Assembly: GCA_965263105.1 (NCBI GenBank) | Contig: CBDHGL010000003.1 | Span: 3,224,001 to 3,288,000 of the forward strand | Length of the DNA: 64,000 nucleotides | Source of the DNA: JBCCTX01 sp965263105 | GTDB taxonomy: Bacteria > Bacteroidota > Bacteroidia > J057 | Direction: 5' to 3' | Shown here: positions 8,831 to 17,722 of the stretch, piece after piece | Numbering within the stretch: the stretch's first letter is position 1 | How the letters are laid out: each line of letters starts with the position of its first letter | Program-made: the position numbers and the translations under genes | Notes under the pieces: generated by a model | Told to the model about the DNA's origin: nothing | Database searches by the model: none | What the model saw: the letters and a program-made list of their open reading frames with translations, nothing else

Positions 8831-9360
8831 GGAAAAATACAATTTGAAAAATGAATACTAACACAAAGTGCCCCCAAAAAGATTTTGAGGAATGGATTAT
8901 TGTATTAAAAATTAAAAGTGAAGATTTTCTTTGAAGAATCCTTCATACTTATTTGTTTGGGGAGAATTAATTCTTGTATTCTGCCCTTTTTTAGGGAATC
9001 TCTAAATTAATCTATCCTCATATACGGATTTAGCATTTTCAGGCTAAAGAGTCCCAAGAACCTGTATAGTTCACATTTTGTGAGAATTAAATTCCTAGAT
9101 ATCATCCTAAAAATGAACGGAATTACCATAAAGCTTCACAGTAAAAAAGTCAAATTTCCATTATTTAAGAATCAATAATCCTGATGAAACAATAAAATTT
9201 ATTTGTAAGTTTAAATAAGTTGATTCTATGATTTAAATGTCCTTATTCGATATAATAGAAATCTAAGGGCTCGGATACTGATTCAACCAAGGTTCTAAAC
9301 CTTAGAACCAAGTTTGCCGGCGCTTCGAATCCAAGTTTTTATACATAAAAAGCCAATAAA
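8831..9360. other. 530-bp A+T-rich intergenic region without a gene
   Basis: No credible coding frame on either strand. The segment is visibly more A+T-rich than its left neighbour and merges in composition with the GTPase gene that follows. Near the right end, 9291-9309 is a perfect inverted repeat with 8-bp arms (GGTTCTAA, loop ACC, TTAGAACC), 51 bp before the GTPase start. No T-run follows, so it looks more like a protein-binding site or short hairpin than a terminator. Confidence 0.6.
9291..9309. repeat. inverted repeat upstream of large GTPase gene
   Basis: GGTTCTAA and TTAGAACC flank a 3-nt loop, a perfect 8-bp dyad 51 bp upstream of the GTPase ATG. It could be an operator for that gene; function is inferred from position only. 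Confidence 0.45.
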
Positions 9361-11934
9361 ATGTCAAACGTGCCTAATCAAATTGAAAATGTATTAATTA
9401 AGAGAAGGCAATCTGTAAAAAAGGTTGATTCTTCTATAAAATTTATAACTGAATTATCCGAATCATTAAATCGCTTAGATAAGATTACAGAAAGACTCCA
9501 ACAAGAGAAAGGTGTCGATAATGACACAAGGATTATTATTGATACTATTTCACAGCAAGTCCCAACTTTGATCAGGAGATTAGCAAGAGAGGGTAAAATA
9601 TGGGAAAATCTGAAGAGGAGATTTAGTCGGTCAACTGTCAATATTGGGGTCATCGGAAGGCAAAGACAAGGCAAAAGTACATTCCTTCAGAACGTGACAA
9701 GTTTATCTAAAGACGAAATTCCTGCGCGAAAAGGAGAAGCCTGTACCAGTGTCCAAAGCGTTATATATCATTCTAATAGGAATGAGGCAAATGTTTACTA
9801 TTATTCAGAAAAGGAATTCCTTGATCAAGTCATTCATCCATATTTTAAAGAACTAACCAAGTACCCTGAGTTTGAATTACATGAAATGCCAATGAGTTTG
9901 GAAGGTATTGATTCACTCGCAAGACGACTTAAATCCCCTCAATCTTTTGAAAATTTCAGTAATACAGTGGTAAGAGGTTGGTATGACCGATTCTACAATA
10001 TCGTCATAAATATCGATCATTATAGAGTTGATGTATCCAAAGGGCAGATAAAACCTATTGAAATACAAGAAATAAACCAAGTAGTACAATACCAATATGG
10101 ACCTGGCAGTAATATTCTGAACTATAACTTCATTGGAATCAAGAAGGTAGTTCTCCATTGTCCTTTTAACAACCAAAAAGTTGAGAAACTTGGATTAATT
10201 GACCTGCCCGGATTAGGTGATATAGGAATTGGAGATGATATCAGACTTATCCGGGCATTAAGAGAAGACGTCGATCTTACTGTCTTCCTAAAATACCCAG
10301 CTCACCAGAATGCAACTTGGGAAGAAGTTGACCAGGATTTGTATGGGAGGGCAAACCAAATTTTGGAGGATAGATTACCGCTGGATAAATGGTCAATACT
10401 AGTTTTAAATAAGGATCAACGGAATAGGGCTATGTGTGAGAAGCTTGAAAATGGAATTAATAGTAACAGTTATGCAGGAGTAAAATTTGCCAAATCATTT
10501 ATTTCCGATATTAGCAAACGTGAAGAAGCTGAAAAAGTATTGGAAGAGGCCATTTTTTATCTGGCGAAGTCTATCGAAGATTTAGATCAGTTCTTAATAG
10601 CTAAATGTGGAGAAAAGCTGAAAAAATTAAAAGAAGACATTTCAAAAGTCCTTGTTTCAGCAGACAAGCTATCTCGTAGTACAAATATTGAAAGTAGGTT
10701 TGATGAGAAATTTGAAATATTCTTCAAAGGCTTAAGAAATACATTAGTGGAATATCGAATGGAATTAAATAATCAACAACTCCAGGAGGAGAAAGAATTT
10801 ATAGATCATATCAAATCCATAATTCAGAATTCTAAAGAATCTGTAAACTTCCCTACCCAGAAAGAATTTCAAGAAGAAGCAAATAGAGAACTTACCCAGT
10901 ATCTACCTTACCATAGTTTGATCCACCACATCAGATCATGTGTTCTAAGAAATTTCCATGACTTCACAAAAAAGCAACAGGTTAGCATAGACAAGCAAAA
11001 AGAGGACATCGCTTCTTTACTTTCCAGACCAAATTTACTAGGAGGATTACAAAAATCTTCAAATAAGAACGGGCTTGAATTTTTAATATTCTTGAAGAAT
11101 ATGATTGAAGAGAACCCGTATTTCAGAGATTCAGGTATTAATGAAGGGTTCGATTTCATCTGTAGGTTTCATATTTCTTATGAAAGCTACGCCCAAGAAT
11201 TGATTTACAGTATATTTCAGAAATTTTTCTCTGATAAAGTAAAAGAACTCAATTCTAGCCCTGATTACCAAAAAATCTACTCAATTTCTAATGAAATCAT
11301 AAATATAAACTTCCCTGAAGTTGAACAAAGAAAGCCAAGCTTAAAAAGAAAAAAGACTGACGATAAGGAATATCAGGATCGGCGAAAAACTATCGTATTT
11401 CTTGAAAAGAATGCTAGTGACTTAACCCAAATATGTGTCTCCGTGATCGGATTATTTCCAGGGGCTGAAATGATTACTAATTTCTATGAAATAGCAAGAT
11501 CAATTGTCAATATAATCAACAAGGAAAAGGAAGAAGAAGTAGTCCAGCAGTTGGCTCAAAAAGAAATTGACAAGCTTAAATATCTTGTGTCAAATTCGAC
11601 AAGAAACGAGATTAATAAATCAATCTCTCAGACAGAATCCTTAACAAACCTTAAAAGAACGTTGTCTTTTGTTCTGAATTTGTGTCAAGAAGAATTGATT
11701 CAAGCACTTGGAAGTTCGACTTTCAAAATACGATCCAGTATGACGCGGGAGTTCTTTGATCATATTGCATATACACGTAGCTCTGAAAAAGAATGGAGAG
11801 AATTTTTAAGGCAAATAAGAGAACAAATATGGATTGATTTCAAGGAAGACTACTCCTTAAATGAAGTTATTTCGGAATGGAATCAAATCATTGAATCTAC
11901 TGAATACTTAATTATGAAAAACTCTTCAAATTAG
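9361..11934 (+). CDS. dynamin-like large GTPase
   Basis: 857 residues. An N-terminal helical segment (1-95) precedes the GTPase: G1 GRQRQGKS at about 99-106, a G2-like threonine in GEACTSVQS, G3 DLPG at 281-284 and G4 NKDQ at 350-353. The long insertion between G1 and G3 and the roughly 450-residue helical tail resemble bacterial dynamin-like and LeoA-type proteins. A hydrophobic stretch at about 695-725 (ICVSVIGLFPGAEM) could be a membrane paddle; no clear transmembrane helices otherwise. The gene is strongly A+T-rich compared with its neighbours, alone on its strand, and ends 18 bp before a convergent gene. Related proteins act in membrane remodelling, toxin secretion or phage defence; none is proven here. 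Confidence 0.8.
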   Translation: MSNVPNQIENVLIKRRQSVKKVDSSIKFITELSESLNRLDKITERLQQEKGVDNDTRIIIDTISQQVPTLIRRLAREGKIWENLKRRFSRSTVNIGVIGRQRQGKSTFLQNVTSLSKDEIPARKGEACTSVQSVIYHSNRNEANVYYYSEKEFLDQVIHPYFKELTKYPEFELHEMPMSLEGIDSLARRLKSPQSFENFSNTVVRGWYDRFYNIVINIDHYRVDVSKGQIKPIEIQEINQVVQYQYGPGSNILNYNFIGIKKVVLHCPFNNQKVEKLGLIDLPGLGDIGIGDDIRLIRALREDVDLTVFLKYPAHQNATWEEVDQDLYGRANQILEDRLPLDKWSILVLNKDQRNRAMCEKLENGINSNSYAGVKFAKSFISDISKREEAEKVLEEAIFYLAKSIEDLDQFLIAKCGEKLKKLKEDISKVLVSADKLSRSTNIESRFDEKFEIFFKGLRNTLVEYRMELNNQQLQEEKEFIDHIKSIIQNSKESVNFPTQKEFQEEANRELTQYLPYHSLIHHIRSCVLRNFHDFTKKQQVSIDKQKEDIASLLSRPNLLGGLQKSSNKNGLEFLIFLKNMIEENPYFRDSGINEGFDFICRFHISYESYAQELIYSIFQKFFSDKVKELNSSPDYQKIYSISNEIININFPEVEQRKPSLKRKKTDDKEYQDRRKTIVFLEKNASDLTQICVSVIGLFPGAEMITNFYEIARSIVNIINKEKEEEVVQQLAQKEIDKLKYLVSNSTRNEINKSISQTESLTNLKRTLSFVLNLCQEELIQALGSSTFKIRSSMTREFFDHIAYTRSSEKEWREFLRQIREQIWIDFKEDYSLNEVISEWNQIIESTEYLIMKNSSN

Positions 11935-11952
11935 GTGTGCTTGCCTTAACTC

Positions 11953-12993
11953 TTAGGATAAGGCCTCCTGACAAAACTCTAAGCACTTCTTCACCTCCTT
12001 TACGGCATCTGAACCTTCTGGTATCTTGTATTCCAACTCTACAGTTGCAGGGAATTTATATTCTTCCTTGCTCATCAACTGAAGAATTTCTGCAAGTGGG
12101 GTATCACCTGTTCCCCAAGGAAGATTTTTCTGACCATTCTCTGGAGTCGTTCGGTCTTTCATATGCATGCTATAAATACGCTTGTTGTATTTCTGAAGGA
12201 AGGCTAAGGAATCTGCGTGCCCAGCAGCTACATAATGTCCCATGTCCGGGTTAATTGCATTGAATTTGGATTGTTTGAGAGCGGTGTCCCAAAAGGTAGG
12301 GGTCTGCTGCGTATGACCATGATAGGCTACCCATATTTTATGCTTTTTAGCCATTTTGCCCAGTTTCATCGTATGGGCATCATCGCTTGGGTGCTCAAGC
12401 GTTACATGACTTGCCCCCAAGGCTTTTGCTGCCCTAAACCCAAAGTTTATTTCTGCATCAGAATTATCCTTTCCGAAAGCTCTAGGCTTGAAGCCATATA
12501 TTTTTACTCCGGCATCCGCATACCACTTTCCCATCTGCTCAAATTTATCCATGGAGACAGAACTCCTCCACTTGGCCACTTCTTTTCCATACGCATCGGC
12601 CTGAGCTTGCATGTCCCCAAGTTCTTTTTCCTCTGTTTCTGTCAAAGTTTCTTCTCTACGTTTTTTTCGTAATAGCCCATACATTTTTCTCCTATTAATC
12701 GGATTCTTGGGCATACCTGCGAAGGACTCCGCCGGATCGCCCATGAGTTCTATGGCACTGATGCCCGCATCCAGTACGTATTGAAGGGTAGCCTCTGCAG
12801 ACTGGTCTCCCATGCTCCGGAAGGAATAGGTAATGACCCCTATTTGCACGCCCTTGATCATGGAATTGGGCGTATTATAGTTCTTCAGGATGGCGGGAAA
12901 GCCTAATAAGGGTTTGGCGATGACTAAGCCTGTAGCAGCTGTGGAGGCCGCACCGATGAATTTTCTGCGAGATAAGTGGGTTTGTGTATTCAT
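11953..12993 (-). CDS. Tat-exported sugar phosphate isomerase/epimerase (TIM barrel)
   Basis: 346 residues from ATG 12993; eight codons upstream another start exists but the Tat signal begins naturally here: HLSRRKFIGAASTAATGLVIA. The rest is an AP-endonuclease-2-type TIM barrel: QIGVITYSFRSMGD, GISAIELMGDP, HVTLEHPSDD, WVAYHGHTQQ, NPDMGHYVAAGH and YSMHMKDR supply the Glu/Asp/His metal ligands. Such exported barrels are numerous in Bacteroidota and Planctomycetes and are often linked to sugar oxidation and 3-keto-sugar metabolism, but the substrate is unknown. Residues 90-150 contain an inserted charged helix segment (RKKRREETLTETEEKEL). Divergent from the sulfatase at 13205. Confidence 0.88.
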   Translation of the reverse strand: MNTQTHLSRRKFIGAASTAATGLVIAKPLLGFPAILKNYNTPNSMIKGVQIGVITYSFRSMGDQSAEATLQYVLDAGISAIELMGDPAESFAGMPKNPINRRKMYGLLRKKRREETLTETEEKELGDMQAQADAYGKEVAKWRSSVSMDKFEQMGKWYADAGVKIYGFKPRAFGKDNSDAEINFGFRAAKALGASHVTLEHPSDDAHTMKLGKMAKKHKIWVAYHGHTQQTPTFWDTALKQSKFNAINPDMGHYVAAGHADSLAFLQKYNKRIYSMHMKDRTTPENGQKNLPWGTGDTPLAEILQLMSKEEYKFPATVELEYKIPEGSDAVKEVKKCLEFCQEALS

Positions 12994-13204
12994 GTGGTAA
13001 TCCTTTTTGTTGACCAAATATGGGGAATGAATTTGAAATTTTTCTAAAATTCCGTGAAATGGGGTAAGATACCTTATATTCCCCTAATGGAAAACCGAAA
13101 TAAAGGGAATAGATTTCATAAATCTGTGAAATAATTACTACAAAGGTATACATACCATTGACTTGAAAGGAATAGGAATAGTAAACATCATGAACTAATC
13201 ACCT

Positions 13205-14740
13205 ATGAAAATAATTGCACCTGTTGTTCTATTAGGGCTAATTGCCTTTGTTTCTGAGATTTTTTACCCTTCAACCCCATCGCACACCCAGTCAATTTTT
13301 CCAGAGGAAGGGAAGAAAACGAATATCATCCTGCTGATGGGAGATGATCACGGGTGGGAGGAGACAGGGTATAACCAGCACCCTTTCATTTTGACACCGG
13401 TATTGGATGAAATGGTCAAAAACGGGTTGACACTCAATAGATTTTATTCGGCCCATCCTAGTTGTTCTCCTACCAGAGGTAGCATTCTCACGGGCCGCCA
13501 TCCCAATCGATACGGTACCTTTACTCCGGGTTATTCCATTAGACCGGATGAAATTTCCATCGCGCAAGTAATCAAAGAAAGGGGATACGCAACGGCACAT
13601 TTCGGCAAGTGGCACCTAGGGCCAGTTAAGGAAGGGTCTCCGACAAACCCAGGAGCTATGGGCTTCGATACCTGGCTGTCTCATGACAATTTCTTTGAGA
13701 TGAATCCCATACTTTCAAGGAATGGAGCTGCTCCCAAGAAGATAGAAGGGGAGGGTTCTGAAATTGTCATTGATGAAGCCATCTCTTTTATTCGGGATTC
13801 AAAGAAAAACGATCAACCCTTTTTCGCTGTTATTTGGTTTGGGTCTCCTCACGAACCTTATCAAGCTAAGCCTGAGGACCTCGTCTTATATTCAAACCTT
13901 CCTGATACCCTGAAAGATAAATATGTGAATTTGACTTCCCTAAAGACTGGGAGGCGGGTGAGTAGATCACTAGATTCTGTGCTACAGGAGCGATATGCGG
14001 AAATTACAGCGATGGACCGATCTATTGGTAAATTAAGGGATTACCTGGACAAAGAAGGAATCAAGGATCATACCCTCATTTGGTATTGTGGGGACAATGG
14101 AATTCCTTCTAGTGGCTTGTACAATTCCTCTCTCAATGGCTTAAAGGGAACGGTATACGAAGGGGGAGTGCGCGTTCCAGGAATTATTGAGTGGCCTGAA
14201 CGAATAAGTAAGCCAAGGGTCTCAGAAGTGAATTCAGTAAGTACAGACATCTTTTCTACCCTTTGTGAAATAGTCGGAGTCGAGCTTCCTAATCGGCCCA
14301 TTGATGGACTGAGTCTTATGCCGGTTATTCGTGGGGAAGTAAAAGAACGAAGCAACCCCATTTGCTTTTGGAACTTTCACACCCAACACCTCAAAAATAA
14401 TGAGCCATACATTGATCTGGAGTTGCAGAAAGGCACCACCCCTTTGGTAAAGATGTTAGCCGGACAGTTCACTCGAACATTTCGCAATTACCATCACAGG
14501 GAAATCAGCAAGAAAGACTATCTAGGGGATCGCGCCATTCTCGATAACCGATATAAGTTGGTCATTGGGTATCAAGGAGAGGAGGAGGCAAAGGAACTCT
14601 ATGATATTCTAGCAGATCCGGGGGAAACGCAAAACCTCATTCAGGACAAGCCCAAGATCGCAAATAAGCTCAATAAACAATTGAGAACCTGGCAAAAATC
14701 TGTTCTAAAAAGCCTCATGGAGCAGGATTATACGAAATGA
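13205..14740 (+). CDS. secreted type I sulfatase
   Basis: 511 residues with a hydrophobic N-terminus (MKIIAPVVLLGLIAFVSEIF) acting as signal peptide or anchor. The sulfatase core begins with NIILLMGDDHGW; the formylglycine signature is Cys in CSPTRGSILTGRHP, whose cysteine must be converted to formylglycine by a maturase not encoded here. Further family motifs are GKWHLGP, DNGIPSSG, and GGVRVPGIIEWP. It removes sulfate esters from carbohydrates; subfamily and substrate cannot be fixed without comparison. It diverges from the Tat isomerase gene and converges with the dehydrogenase fusion gene, 35 bp apart. Confidence 0.92.
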   Translation: MKIIAPVVLLGLIAFVSEIFYPSTPSHTQSIFPEEGKKTNIILLMGDDHGWEETGYNQHPFILTPVLDEMVKNGLTLNRFYSAHPSCSPTRGSILTGRHPNRYGTFTPGYSIRPDEISIAQVIKERGYATAHFGKWHLGPVKEGSPTNPGAMGFDTWLSHDNFFEMNPILSRNGAAPKKIEGEGSEIVIDEAISFIRDSKKNDQPFFAVIWFGSPHEPYQAKPEDLVLYSNLPDTLKDKYVNLTSLKTGRRVSRSLDSVLQERYAEITAMDRSIGKLRDYLDKEGIKDHTLIWYCGDNGIPSSGLYNSSLNGLKGTVYEGGVRVPGIIEWPERISKPRVSEVNSVSTDIFSTLCEIVGVELPNRPIDGLSLMPVIRGEVKERSNPICFWNFHTQHLKNNEPYIDLELQKGTTPLVKMLAGQFTRTFRNYHHREISKKDYLGDRAILDNRYKLVIGYQGEEEAKELYDILADPGETQNLIQDKPKIANKLNKQLRTWQKSVLKSLMEQDYTK

Positions 14741-14775
14741 TTGAAAAAAGGGAGTCTATCTTCTCTTATTTTTCG

Positions 14776-17610
14776 CTACAAACTAGCAGTTTCTCCTTGG
14801 TGGAACTCAATCCCATTCACCTGCACCAAAATTTGACCGGGTTTTGCATCAGCATTCTTGAAAACAAAATATACATGGTGGAAACCTGAAAGGTTTTCCA
14901 ATGTAACGGACAGGTGAGGCTTGAATTTTTCGCGGACCTCTCTAAATCCAGGTCTAGGTCCCTTCTTGCCATTTTTCTCCCACTCAGCCCTGAGCTTTCC
15001 TAGCTCAGCCCTAAAGTCGATATCCAGTGGCACCACTTTCTCAGTAGTCCCAATAAGGCTTCCTGAAGGAGAACCCAGACGTACCTCAATGATCCCTCCG
15101 GCCGCCCCATTTCGCTTGGAGGCCTCCGCATCTATGGTTATTTCTCTTATTCCGGTCAAATCCAACTTGTCAAATCCCAAATAGGCATTATTTTCGACCA
15201 CATTGAATGAACGGCGAGGGGTTGTAGTGAGTTGTACTCCCTTGGCCTGATCATAATGTGCTGGATTTAGTAGAGGGTTACGAAGGGCAATAATCTTTTC
15301 CGAAGAAAGAGCACCTACCTGATCGGCTCCTTTGTCTGTATAGGCTACGCGAAGCAAGTATCCTCCCTTTCCATTATCCCCCTCAGGTACTTCTGGGGTA
15401 AATGAACCTGATATTGGCAATATTTCTGGAGCAGACCGAGGGTCATTCAACCTCATTATATATTCTACTATGGTGGTAGCTTCCTGCTTAGAGATATCTG
15501 GATGAGCGGCCATGGCATGCTCCCCCCAAATTCCCACACTCCCATTCATGATCCTGGAGGCCAGCACGGAGTAGCTTTTGGGATCGTTCTTGTATTTTTC
15601 AGCTACGGCCTGATAACTAGGGCCAATCGATGACTCATTCAGCTTATGACAGGAAAAACAATCGCTTCCGTCGATCAGCATCCTTCCTTTAGAAAAAGTC
15701 ACCCAATCATCGCTCGCCCGGTGATTTTGGGCGATCTCTATGGGGTCAAATCCCTCCGGAGCATAATCGAAGTTTATGGCGATTTCCTCCTTTGAGATTC
15801 CTCCTTGTTCCAGGCTTCCGTCTTCTTCATCCTTGATATCAATGTTATAAGCCAATGTGTTTCCTGGGAAAAAGAAGCTTTGGTTTCCTTCTGTGATCGT
15901 TAAGTCTATTTTGGGTGGCTCATTTCCTGCCTGCAATTCTAGTACTTGCTCGTTGCTGTTGCCATAGCTGTCTGTAACCTTCAAGGTAGCCGTGTATTCA
16001 CCTGGCTTTTCTAAAGTGATAGAAGGGTTCGGTTCGACCAGGGTTTTGGAAAAGCCATTTTCAGATTTAATAGTCCATTCATAGGAAAGCTTGTCCTTGT
16101 CATAGTCCAGTGTTCCTTCTGAGGAAAGATAAGCCGTAAAAGGAATAGCCCCTGCTTCTTTTTCAACCTGTGCTTTTACAATGGGTTTTCGGTTGCCCCC
16201 ATTGTACTCGATTCTCCTTACCCTGGCATTGTCGTTGCCCCGAAACCAGGCAGAACCGTATTCGAGTATATACATATCTCCCTCTGGACTGAACTGCATA
16301 TCGATGGCACTGGAAAAATTTTCTTCAGGTAGAAAAGGCTCCATCGAGGCATAGTCCCCATTTTTATCCATTGTGATGGCCATAATCCAACCCCGCATGA
16401 AGTCTACAATTAGCCATTTTCCTTCATAGTATGAGGGAAAGCGCTTATCAGAGGCTGGAAAATCTGCTTGACGAAAAACGGGTCCCCCCGTAGCACTCCG
16501 TCCCGCACTGCCCAGAAGCGGGAATTCCTCTGAATACCCATAGGGATACCAAATAAAGGCCTTTTGGGGTGCTGGTAATTCAGTTAATCCCGTGTTATTG
16601 GGAGAATTATTAACAACCTGCTGGACATCGAAAGGATTTCCCGCAGTATCAGCGTAAGGCTTGTTGTTTCCAATAAAGTAGGGCCAGCCAAAAAAACCAG
16701 GTCCTTTTGCTTGGTTGAATTCATCGTATCCTCTTGGATTTGTCTCAGAATCTTCAGAGGCATCAGGTCCCACTTCCCCCCAATAGATATATCCTGTCTG
16801 GTGGTCTATAGAAACGCGCCACGGATTTCTATGCCCCATGGTATAAATTTCTGGGCGAGTTTTGGGGGTGCCTTCGGGAAATAGGTTTCCTTCAGGGATA
16901 GTATAGGTTCCATCATCCTCTGGATGAATGCGGAGGATCTTTCCCCTCAGGTCATGGGTATTTCCTCCAGTTCGCTGGTCATCGGAGTTTTCGTGACCAG
17001 GCCGTTCATCTAAGTTAGAAGTGCCTGCTGGTGGATTCACGGTATTATTGCCAGTGGTTAAGAATAGGTTCCCATTTTTATCAAATACCATTCCGCCACC
17101 CGTATGGCAACATTCCTGTCTTTGGACAGGGTATTCCAATACAACCTTTTTCGAAGCCTGATCGAGGGAGTCGCCTCGGAATTCCCAGCGAGCCAAAATG
17201 TGTTTGGCTTCATCAGGATCCGCATAGAGCATGTATACCCAATTATTTTGAGCAAAATTGGGATCCGCAATAACTCCCATAAGTCCTTCCTCAGCTTCCC
17301 GCGACCGACCTTCCTTGTTGGTGTATTTAGTATTGACGTGCACGTGGCCAACCGTACGCATGGTTTTGCTCTCTACGTCAAAAGCTTTTACTCCGCCTTT
17401 CCGCTCTACAATCAACATCTCTTTCGAATTGAAGAAACTGAAGGCCATGGGCTCGTCTAAGCTTCCCGGTAAGCTCAGGGTAGTGGTGGTAAAACGGTTG
17501 TGTTCAGGGGCTTCCTGCCTCAGGCTTTTTCTTGCGGGTTGACAAGAAAAAATAAGGGTGATAAGTAGAGAATAAACGCCGACACTTTTCCAAACTAAGA
17601 TTCCTTTCAT
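14776..17610 (-). CDS. lipoprotein fusion: soluble glucose dehydrogenase-type propeller, PKD domain, cytochrome c, carbohydrate-binding tail
   Basis: 944 residues. A lipobox LIFSC near residue 23 predicts a lipoprotein. Residues about 40-460 form a PQQ-dependent glucose/sorbosone dehydrogenase-like beta-propeller (MGHRNPWRVSID, YWGEVGPDA, GPGFFGWPYF, PVFRQADFP). A PKD domain follows at about 480-565 (SYEWTIKSENG, YTATLKVTDSYG). A class I cytochrome c has the haem motif CFSCH near 650 and a methionine-containing loop later. The last 200 residues resemble a CBM6-like beta-sandwich (YLGFDKLDLTGIREITID, PGQILVQVNGIEF). Likely oxidises a sugar and passes electrons to the attached haem at the cell envelope; PQQ dependence is a family inference. 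It diverges from the rhamnose genes. Confidence 0.88.
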   Translation of the reverse strand: MKGILVWKSVGVYSLLITLIFSCQPARKSLRQEAPEHNRFTTTTLSLPGSLDEPMAFSFFNSKEMLIVERKGGVKAFDVESKTMRTVGHVHVNTKYTNKEGRSREAEEGLMGVIADPNFAQNNWVYMLYADPDEAKHILARWEFRGDSLDQASKKVVLEYPVQRQECCHTGGGMVFDKNGNLFLTTGNNTVNPPAGTSNLDERPGHENSDDQRTGGNTHDLRGKILRIHPEDDGTYTIPEGNLFPEGTPKTRPEIYTMGHRNPWRVSIDHQTGYIYWGEVGPDASEDSETNPRGYDEFNQAKGPGFFGWPYFIGNNKPYADTAGNPFDVQQVVNNSPNNTGLTELPAPQKAFIWYPYGYSEEFPLLGSAGRSATGGPVFRQADFPASDKRFPSYYEGKWLIVDFMRGWIMAITMDKNGDYASMEPFLPEENFSSAIDMQFSPEGDMYILEYGSAWFRGNDNARVRRIEYNGGNRKPIVKAQVEKEAGAIPFTAYLSSEGTLDYDKDKLSYEWTIKSENGFSKTLVEPNPSITLEKPGEYTATLKVTDSYGNSNEQVLELQAGNEPPKIDLTITEGNQSFFFPGNTLAYNIDIKDEEDGSLEQGGISKEEIAINFDYAPEGFDPIEIAQNHRASDDWVTFSKGRMLIDGSDCFSCHKLNESSIGPSYQAVAEKYKNDPKSYSVLASRIMNGSVGIWGEHAMAAHPDISKQEATTIVEYIMRLNDPRSAPEILPISGSFTPEVPEGDNGKGGYLLRVAYTDKGADQVGALSSEKIIALRNPLLNPAHYDQAKGVQLTTTPRRSFNVVENNAYLGFDKLDLTGIREITIDAEASKRNGAAGGIIEVRLGSPSGSLIGTTEKVVPLDIDFRAELGKLRAEWEKNGKKGPRPGFREVREKFKPHLSVTLENLSGFHHVYFVFKNADAKPGQILVQVNGIEFHQGETASL

Positions 17611-17641
17611 CGAGTAAGTAGTTGATTCCTAATTTTATAGG

Positions 17642-17656
17642 TGTGAAAATTACACA
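17642..17656. promoter_or_regulatory. near-palindrome between dehydrogenase fusion and rhamnose genes
   Basis: TGTGAAAATTACACA matches its reverse complement at 12 of 14 non-central positions. It lies in the 112-bp divergent intergenic region, 32 bp upstream of the dehydrogenase-fusion start and 66 bp upstream of the aldolase/dehydrogenase start. The spacing does not fit a 16-bp CRP dyad. A local regulator site is possible but unproven. Confidence 0.3.
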
Positions 17657-17722
17657 TAAGCTTTATCCTTTCCAATTACTTCCCTATTTTGCTTTCATTA
17701 CTTAATTCCAAATTTTCCGTTA

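Noticed and set aside
16000..17610. Several 60-118-codon plus-strand frames opposite the dehydrogenase fusion
   Set aside because: The minus-strand protein has clear propeller and PKD motifs throughout; the opposite frames have none.
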